A stretch of 64,000 bases of DNA. Source: Bradyrhizobium arachidis. GTDB lineage: Bacteria; Pseudomonadota; Alphaproteobacteria; Rhizobiales; Xanthobacteraceae. How positions within the stretch are numbered: position 1 is the stretch's first letter; every line of letters starts with the position of its first letter. Position numbers and translations under genes: made by a program. The stretch is taken from NCBI RefSeq assembly GCF_015291705.1, contig NZ_CP030050.1:6386001-6450000 (forward strand). The letters run 5' to 3'. The notes beneath the pieces are model-generated. The model did no database searches. It was not told the origin of the DNA and worked only from the letters and a program-made list of their open reading frames with translations. Shown here piece by piece: positions 60,362-64,000 of this stretch.

Positions 60362-60535
60362 TGTCCGTGTCGACCTTCCGATACCGGGGGAATGAAGGTG
60401 TATCCCCACCCCTCCCCGGCCCGTGGCCAAACTGTTTGACGCCTGTGTACAGGCCTCGCCGAGAACCTGGATGAAAGCGGCGAGGCTTGCGACCGCGATC
60501 ACCATAGCAGGCGAGCAGGCGGCGCAAAGTGCATA
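60327..60535 (-). ncRNA. Candidate small RNA
   Basis: The gap between the rhomboid gene and the divergent PAS gene ends, on the minus strand, in a textbook terminator. Upstream of it lie further stems: CCTCGCCG with CGGCGAGG at 60454-60485, CCTG-TGTA-CAGG at 60442-60453, and an arm pair CCGGGG/CCCCGG near 60370-60420. No protein is supported across them. A TAACTAT -10-like element lies near 60540. The family is not recognised; 6S RNA is considered and not supported. It may also be a leader of the rhomboid gene. Confidence 0.4.
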
Positions 60536-60654
60536 GTTAACTTAACGTTAACGCCGCAAAGGCCGGCTGAAGAGCGGCGAAAACGCCGCTCCGGCATGGA
60601 CGCTGCAAATCCCCTCCTGCACAACAACGAAAGGGATCGCGGGTGCACTGAAGC

Positions 60655-60670
60655 GGGACAGGACTGTCCC
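60655..60670. promoter_or_regulatory. Palindrome before the PAS gene
   Basis: GGGACAG-GA-CTGTCCC, a 7-bp perfect inverted repeat 33 bases before the PAS gene start. Position suits an operator or a 5' leader hairpin. Confidence 0.35.
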
Positions 60671-60702
60671 GCGAGGTGGCGCCCCGGGGTAAGCGTTCAG
60701 TC

Positions 60703-61257
60703 ATGAAACATCCGTCGAGCCGCGCATTCTTCGCGTATTGGGACAAGAAGCGCGGCGCTGCGCGGGCCCCTGACCGGGCCAACATCGATCCGGCCGCCGT
60801 CCGCGGTCTGCTCGGCGACATCTTCGTGCTGTCCTGCGAGCCCAAGCTCGGCTTCCCCTTCCGCGTCGCCGGCACGCGGGTCTGCGCGCTGGCGGGAGCG
60901 GACCTCAAGGACGCGAGCTTTTCGGCGCTGTTTGGCGAGGCCAGCCGCGGCGAGATCGAGGAGATCACGACCGTCGTCGCCGACGAGACGCTGGGCGCGA
61001 TCGCCGGCGTCACCGCCGCGCGCGAGGACGGCAGCAAGGCCCATCTCGAGCTCTTGCTGCTGCCGTTCAACGCCCGTCCGCACACGCCGGTGAGCGTCAC
61101 CGGCGTGCTCGCGCCGTTCGACGACGAATGCGGCGCGCTCGGCCCCTTCACCCTCACCTCCTGGCGCTATCTGCACCAGCCCGAGAAATTGCTGCCGCGC
61201 GCCATCCGCAAATTGCAGATCGCCCGCGGGCTGATGGTGTATGAGGGGCTGCGCTAG
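60703..61257 (+). CDS. PAS-domain protein (PAS_5-like)
   Basis: A 184-residue soluble protein resembling PAS_5 (PF07310-type) proteins of alphaproteobacteria. It has AFFAYWDKKRGAARAPDRAN, IFVLSCEPKLGFPFRVAGTR and GRVTG-like turns near VSVTGVLAPFDDE. These single-PAS proteins bind an unknown ligand and probably partner with a signalling protein. The ATG at 60703 was chosen. Single gene. Confidence 0.82.
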   Translation: MKHPSSRAFFAYWDKKRGAARAPDRANIDPAAVRGLLGDIFVLSCEPKLGFPFRVAGTRVCALAGADLKDASFSALFGEASRGEIEEITTVVADETLGAIAGVTAAREDGSKAHLELLLLPFNARPHTPVSVTGVLAPFDDECGALGPFTLTSWRYLHQPEKLLPRAIRKLQIARGLMVYEGLR

Positions 61258-61465
61258 GAGCAGCCTTCGCGTCTGACGCGTAGCTTCGCACAGTCCGCGG
61301 CCGATCCTGGAAAGTCTGATCGCGCAGACGCGACCGCGAGCTTGCCAATCCATCACGGGAACCTTAGCTTTGAGGATGCGTTTGGCCATTGCCGTGGCAA
61401 GCAACAACGCGGCTCGGTTGGTGAAGATGCGTCTGCCGGGCCTCCGTCGAGGGACGATTCCCGTG

Positions 61466-62254
61466 ATGGAGCACGCGACCAGAGTTGGTAATCGATTGTT
61501 AGCTGCGCTACCGCCGGCCGATTTCGCTTTGCTTGCCCCTCATTTGCGAAAAGTGCCACTCGAGCACGACCAGGTCCTGGTGCGATCAGGCGACAAGATC
61601 GAGCATCTCTGGTTTCCCTGCAGCGGCGCGATCGCCCTCATCATGGAGCTGCCGAACGGACAGACGGCAGCAACCGCCGTGATCGGCAACGACGGCGGCA
61701 TCGGGATCATGACCGCGTTCGGCCCGACCCGATCACCCATGACCGCAATCGTCCGCGTTGCCGGGACGGCGCTGCAGATCTCGCCCGCGCGATTTCACGT
61801 CGCGCTCGAACGCAGTCCCGCCATCGCAAGTTCGGTACAGCTTCTCACCAGGGCGATGCTGACGCAGGTCCAGCACGTCGCGGCCTGCAATGCGTTGCAT
61901 TCCGTCGAAGCGCGCCTCGCCCGCTGGCTGCTGCACATCCACGACCGGACGGATGGTGGTGACATCCTGCCCCTGACACAGGAGACGCTGTCGGAATTGC
62001 TCGGCGTCCGGCGCACCACGGTCACGCATGTGGTGAGCGCGTTGCGCACATCACGGGCAATCAAATCCAACCGGCGCGGCCAGCTCGAGATCGACAGGCG
62101 CCGGCTCGAGGTCATCGCCTGTGAGTGCTACAAGGTGATGAGCCGCAGGATCGATCGGATCGTCTTGCAGGATGCGCCAAGGGTCCTTCACGCCGCGCCG
62201 GCGCGGATTGGCTGCCTCCCCCCAGACCCGCCCTTCGCCGAGACCGACTCGTAG
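61466..62254 (+). CDS. Crp/Fnr-family regulator
   Basis: A 262-residue regulator with an N-terminal cyclic-nucleotide-binding fold (LEHDQVLVRSGDKIEHLWFP, GSAIALIMELPNG-type turn) and a C-terminal winged HTH (LTQETLSELLGVRRTTVTHV). No Fnr-type cysteine cluster at the N-terminus, so it is not an oxygen-sensing Fnr. ATG 61466 was chosen. It overlaps the convergent small gene by about 67 bases. Confidence 0.88.
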   Translation: MEHATRVGNRLLAALPPADFALLAPHLRKVPLEHDQVLVRSGDKIEHLWFPCSGAIALIMELPNGQTAATAVIGNDGGIGIMTAFGPTRSPMTAIVRVAGTALQISPARFHVALERSPAIASSVQLLTRAMLTQVQHVAACNALHSVEARLARWLLHIHDRTDGGDILPLTQETLSELLGVRRTTVTHVVSALRTSRAIKSNRRGQLEIDRRRLEVIACECYKVMSRRIDRIVLQDAPRVLHAAPARIGCLPPDPPFAETDS

Positions 62255-62415
62255 ACCCAAGCCTCTCTGGCGAACCATTCGTGCGTCGCGGCGCATATCC
62301 GGCAATAGGTGCGCGAAAAAAACACCGCACTGCACCGAAACCTTTCACGATCCATCTCGATGCCCGTCGGAATGGCATCTCCCGTTTCCGGGCACTTGAT
62401 CATCACCATACCCAT
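62188..62415 (-). CDS. Small Cys-rich hypothetical protein
   Basis: A 75-residue protein with cysteines in MVMIKCPETGDAIPTGIEMD and FRCSAVFFSRTYCRICAATH, suggesting a zinc-binding fold. GGAGGAAATC precedes the ATG at 62415. I recall similar short proteins as conserved hypotheticals in Bradyrhizobium, often starting MVMIKCPETG. It overlaps the 3' end of the crp-type gene in the opposite direction. Confidence 0.75.
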   Translation of the reverse strand: MGMVMIKCPETGDAIPTGIEMDRERFRCSAVFFSRTYCRICAATHEWFAREAWVYESVSAKGGSGGRQPIRAGAA

Positions 62416-62531
62416 CCTGATTTCCTCCAGCTTGGCATCACCTCGGCAATGAGGGGGCCGCAATCGGCTGGACGGCGTCTCTTCTTGCGAAGACGCTCGT
62501 CCAGCCGATCCGCGCGGCCAACCGCTTCGAT

Positions 62532-63017
62532 TCAAGCAGCCCTACGCAGGACCCGGTTGAAGCTCTGCTTGATCGGCTCGGCCGTTTCGGTCGCGACCTT
62601 CTGGGCGAGGTCCCAGAGTTCGCGGTTCTGTGCCGACGTTGCTTCCAAGGTCTTGCGGCTGTGGGCCGTGGAGAGGTTTACGAGATCGGCAAACGACCTC
62701 GCATCGACGAGCTGGGAAATGAAATCCAGCGTGGAGCTAGTATTGATATGGGAAATTTCGATCAGCTTGATGCCGTAGTCGGAGGCTCGCTTGGCGTTGG
62801 TCGAACAGGCATCGCAGACGGCTGCGGTGATCTCCTCCGACGTCGCCCTCATCTTGGCAAAGTTGGCCTGGGCCCGCGTGGCGCCCTGATCGGCGAGACC
62901 GCCGAAGATCGTCTGCATGTTGAAGAAGGGTACGTCGAACCGGAGCTTTGCGCTTCCGTTGGCCCCCACGTCTTGCGGCGTGGCATTCGTTTCGACTTTC
63001 ACATTGGCATCATTCAC
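62532..63017 (-). CDS. Phasin-family protein
   Basis: A 161-residue helical protein of the phasin family, coating polyhydroxyalkanoate granules or acting as a helical chaperone. Long amphipathic helices are visible (ADQGATRAQANFAKMRATSE, EATSAQNRELWDLAQKVATE). The N-terminus is Asn/Thr-rich and flexible. Single gene, with about 420 bases of non-coding DNA upstream. Confidence 0.82.
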   Translation of the reverse strand: MNDANVKVETNATPQDVGANGSAKLRFDVPFFNMQTIFGGLADQGATRAQANFAKMRATSEEITAAVCDACSTNAKRASDYGIKLIEISHINTSSTLDFISQLVDARSFADLVNLSTAHSRKTLEATSAQNRELWDLAQKVATETAEPIKQSFNRVLRRAA

Positions 63018-63441
63018 GGGCTTTCATCCTTTCAAGCGAAACTAGATAATGGATTGAAGACTCCCCGATGGGGTCGCGGTGCATGCCGCACCGGGACACC
63101 AGTACTCCGATTTTCAATGCGGTGGATTGCTGCGGATAACCGCCCCCGCCCCCCTTTACGAAGCCAACTATGCCAGACGAAAGTCGCAGGTTCGGTTCGC
63201 TTTCAGACTCTCCGCGTGAATTTATTCACTTCGTGCGACGAAGACGGCGCAGACCGCGTCCTGCATCTTTGAAGTTGTTGCGATCGCATGCGCCAACTTG
63301 AGATTAGCGCAGCAATTCCCGTCATGAAGTAAACGATCGCGCTTGCGGCATGACCTTTTTTGCCGGATTTGCGTCATTCCCGATGCCGTCGCCAGCCGAT
63401 AGCTTCCGCGCCGTATGAGGCAACCGCGATCGGGTGAAATC
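63018..63441. other. Intergenic, 424 bases, divergent promoter region
   Basis: No supported gene; the minus-strand frame that covers the right half is antisense to the DJ-1 gene. It must hold promoters for the phasin and DJ-1 genes. No clear operator found. Confidence 0.4.
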
Positions 63442-64000
63442 ATGATCTGGCGCATTCTGGCATGGAGCGCCCTCGGAGGCCTGGCGGCGCTCGCGGCGAT
63501 CGGCGGAACCTGGTTGTTGCTGCTGCCCGGCGCGCCGGCACGGGGAGCCGCACCCGCCATATCGAGCGAGGAGTCCGAGGCGACGCTCGCCGCATTGAAA
63601 CCGCCGAAGCGAAGGCGTCCCCTCATCGCCATCATCGGCATCAACGACAAGAGCGAGACGACCGATTATCTGATGCCCTACGGCATCCTCGCGCGCGCCG
63701 ATGTCGCCGACGTCGTGACGCTGGCAACGCAGCCGGGTCCCGTGACCCTCTATCCCGCGCTGAAGGTGCAGCCGCACGCGACCATCGCCGCGTTCGACGC
63801 CGCCCATCCCGACGGCGCCGACTATGTCATCGTGCCGGCAATGACGCCGGAAGACGACGCGGCCGCCTTGCAGTGGATCCGGAGCCAGGCCGGCAAGGGC
63901 GCAACTGTCATCGCCGTCTGCGTCGGCGCCATGGTCGTTGCCAATACCGGGCTGCTCGACGGCAAGCGAGCCACGACGCACTGGTATTCCGTGGGCGATC
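63442..64000 (+). CDS. DJ-1/PfpI-family protein, truncated by window end
   Basis: The first 186 residues of a longer protein. The N-terminus has one membrane helix (RILAWSALGGLAALAAIGGT), then a DJ-1/PfpI domain: LMPYGILARADVADVVTLAT, ADYVIVPAMTPEDDAAALQW, and the nucleophile elbow ATVIAVCVGAMVVANTG with the Cys. Family members include GlxA-like regulators and isonitrile hydratases; the HTH of GlxA-like regulators would lie beyond the window. ATG 63442 was chosen. Confidence 0.85.
   Translation, partial: MIWRILAWSALGGLAALAAIGGTWLLLLPGAPARGAAPAISSEESEATLAALKPPKRRRPLIAIIGINDKSETTDYLMPYGILARADVADVVTLATQPGPVTLYPALKVQPHATIAAFDAAHPDGADYVIVPAMTPEDDAAALQWIRSQAGKGATVIAVCVGAMVVANTGLLDGKRATTHWYSVGD

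Noticed and set aside
60327..60535. 6S RNA
   Set aside because: Ends do not pair to close a long hairpin with a central bubble, and neighbours are not those usual for 6S.
1..64000. CRISPR array or restriction/abortive-infection system
   Set aside because: No spaced direct repeats of CRISPR type and no recognisable defence gene; the only tandem array is the 18-bp repeat at 8909.

Overview
The window reads as chromosomal DNA of an alphaproteobacterium, most likely Bradyrhizobium or a close relative in the Nitrobacteraceae. It is GC-rich with strong third-position GC bias. It carries intergenic palindromes of the type I associate with this group, and a hisI - folE - scaffold - COG3904 - yidD block and a thrS block whose products look like Bradyrhizobium proteins. 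The assignment rests on recognition, not on a search.

Layout. 1-4.1 kb is an accessory stretch of short hypothetical genes, a NUDIX hydrolase and frame-disrupted genes, ending at an intact tRNA-Thr(TGT) on the minus strand. 4.3-13.8 kb looks like a second accessory segment. It is bracketed by two plus-strand fragments of a tRNA-Thr 3' end, and just inside each fragment lies a related copy of a GTTGGTATCCG-type repeat. Its cargo is an RND efflux pair (membrane-fusion lipoprotein and pump) and, divergently, a six-gene Mrp-like cation/proton antiporter operon (E, F, G, a fused MbhD/E-MnhB-like subunit, C, D). No integrase is visible.

13.9-33 kb is mostly housekeeping and envelope DNA: a GFA protein and methyltransferase, hydrolases, a chemoreceptor, an Omp25-like porin, small secreted proteins, an S10 peptidase, an NAD kinase, a DUF2975/HTH pair, a response regulator/Hpt/DUF2336 signalling group and a lytic transglycosylase. 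32.7-36.5 kb holds hisI, folE, an IscU-like scaffold that lacks one ligand cysteine, a COG3904 protein and yidD. 36.5-40.2 kb is a probable catabolic cluster: VanB-type reductase, MOSC protein, MHS transporter and a divergent XRE-cupin regulator. 40.3-49.7 kb holds an APC permease with an unknown secreted partner, a frameshifted GrlR-like gene, an MFS exporter, thrS and a nitroreductase. 49.7-64 kb holds a beta-lactamase-fold hydrolase, a GGDEF/EAL protein, a LysR/oxidoreductase pair, a patatin, a CBS protein, a rhomboid protease, PAS and Crp regulators, a phasin and a truncated DJ-1/PfpI gene.

The items most worth following up are the tRNA-Thr island structure, the compact Mrp-like operon, an 18-bp tandem repeat lying against the efflux gene start, a terminator-ended candidate small RNA ahead of the rhomboid gene, and several single-base frame breaks that may be gene decay or assembly error. 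I found no CRISPR array, rRNA, complete insertion sequence or recognisable defence system.
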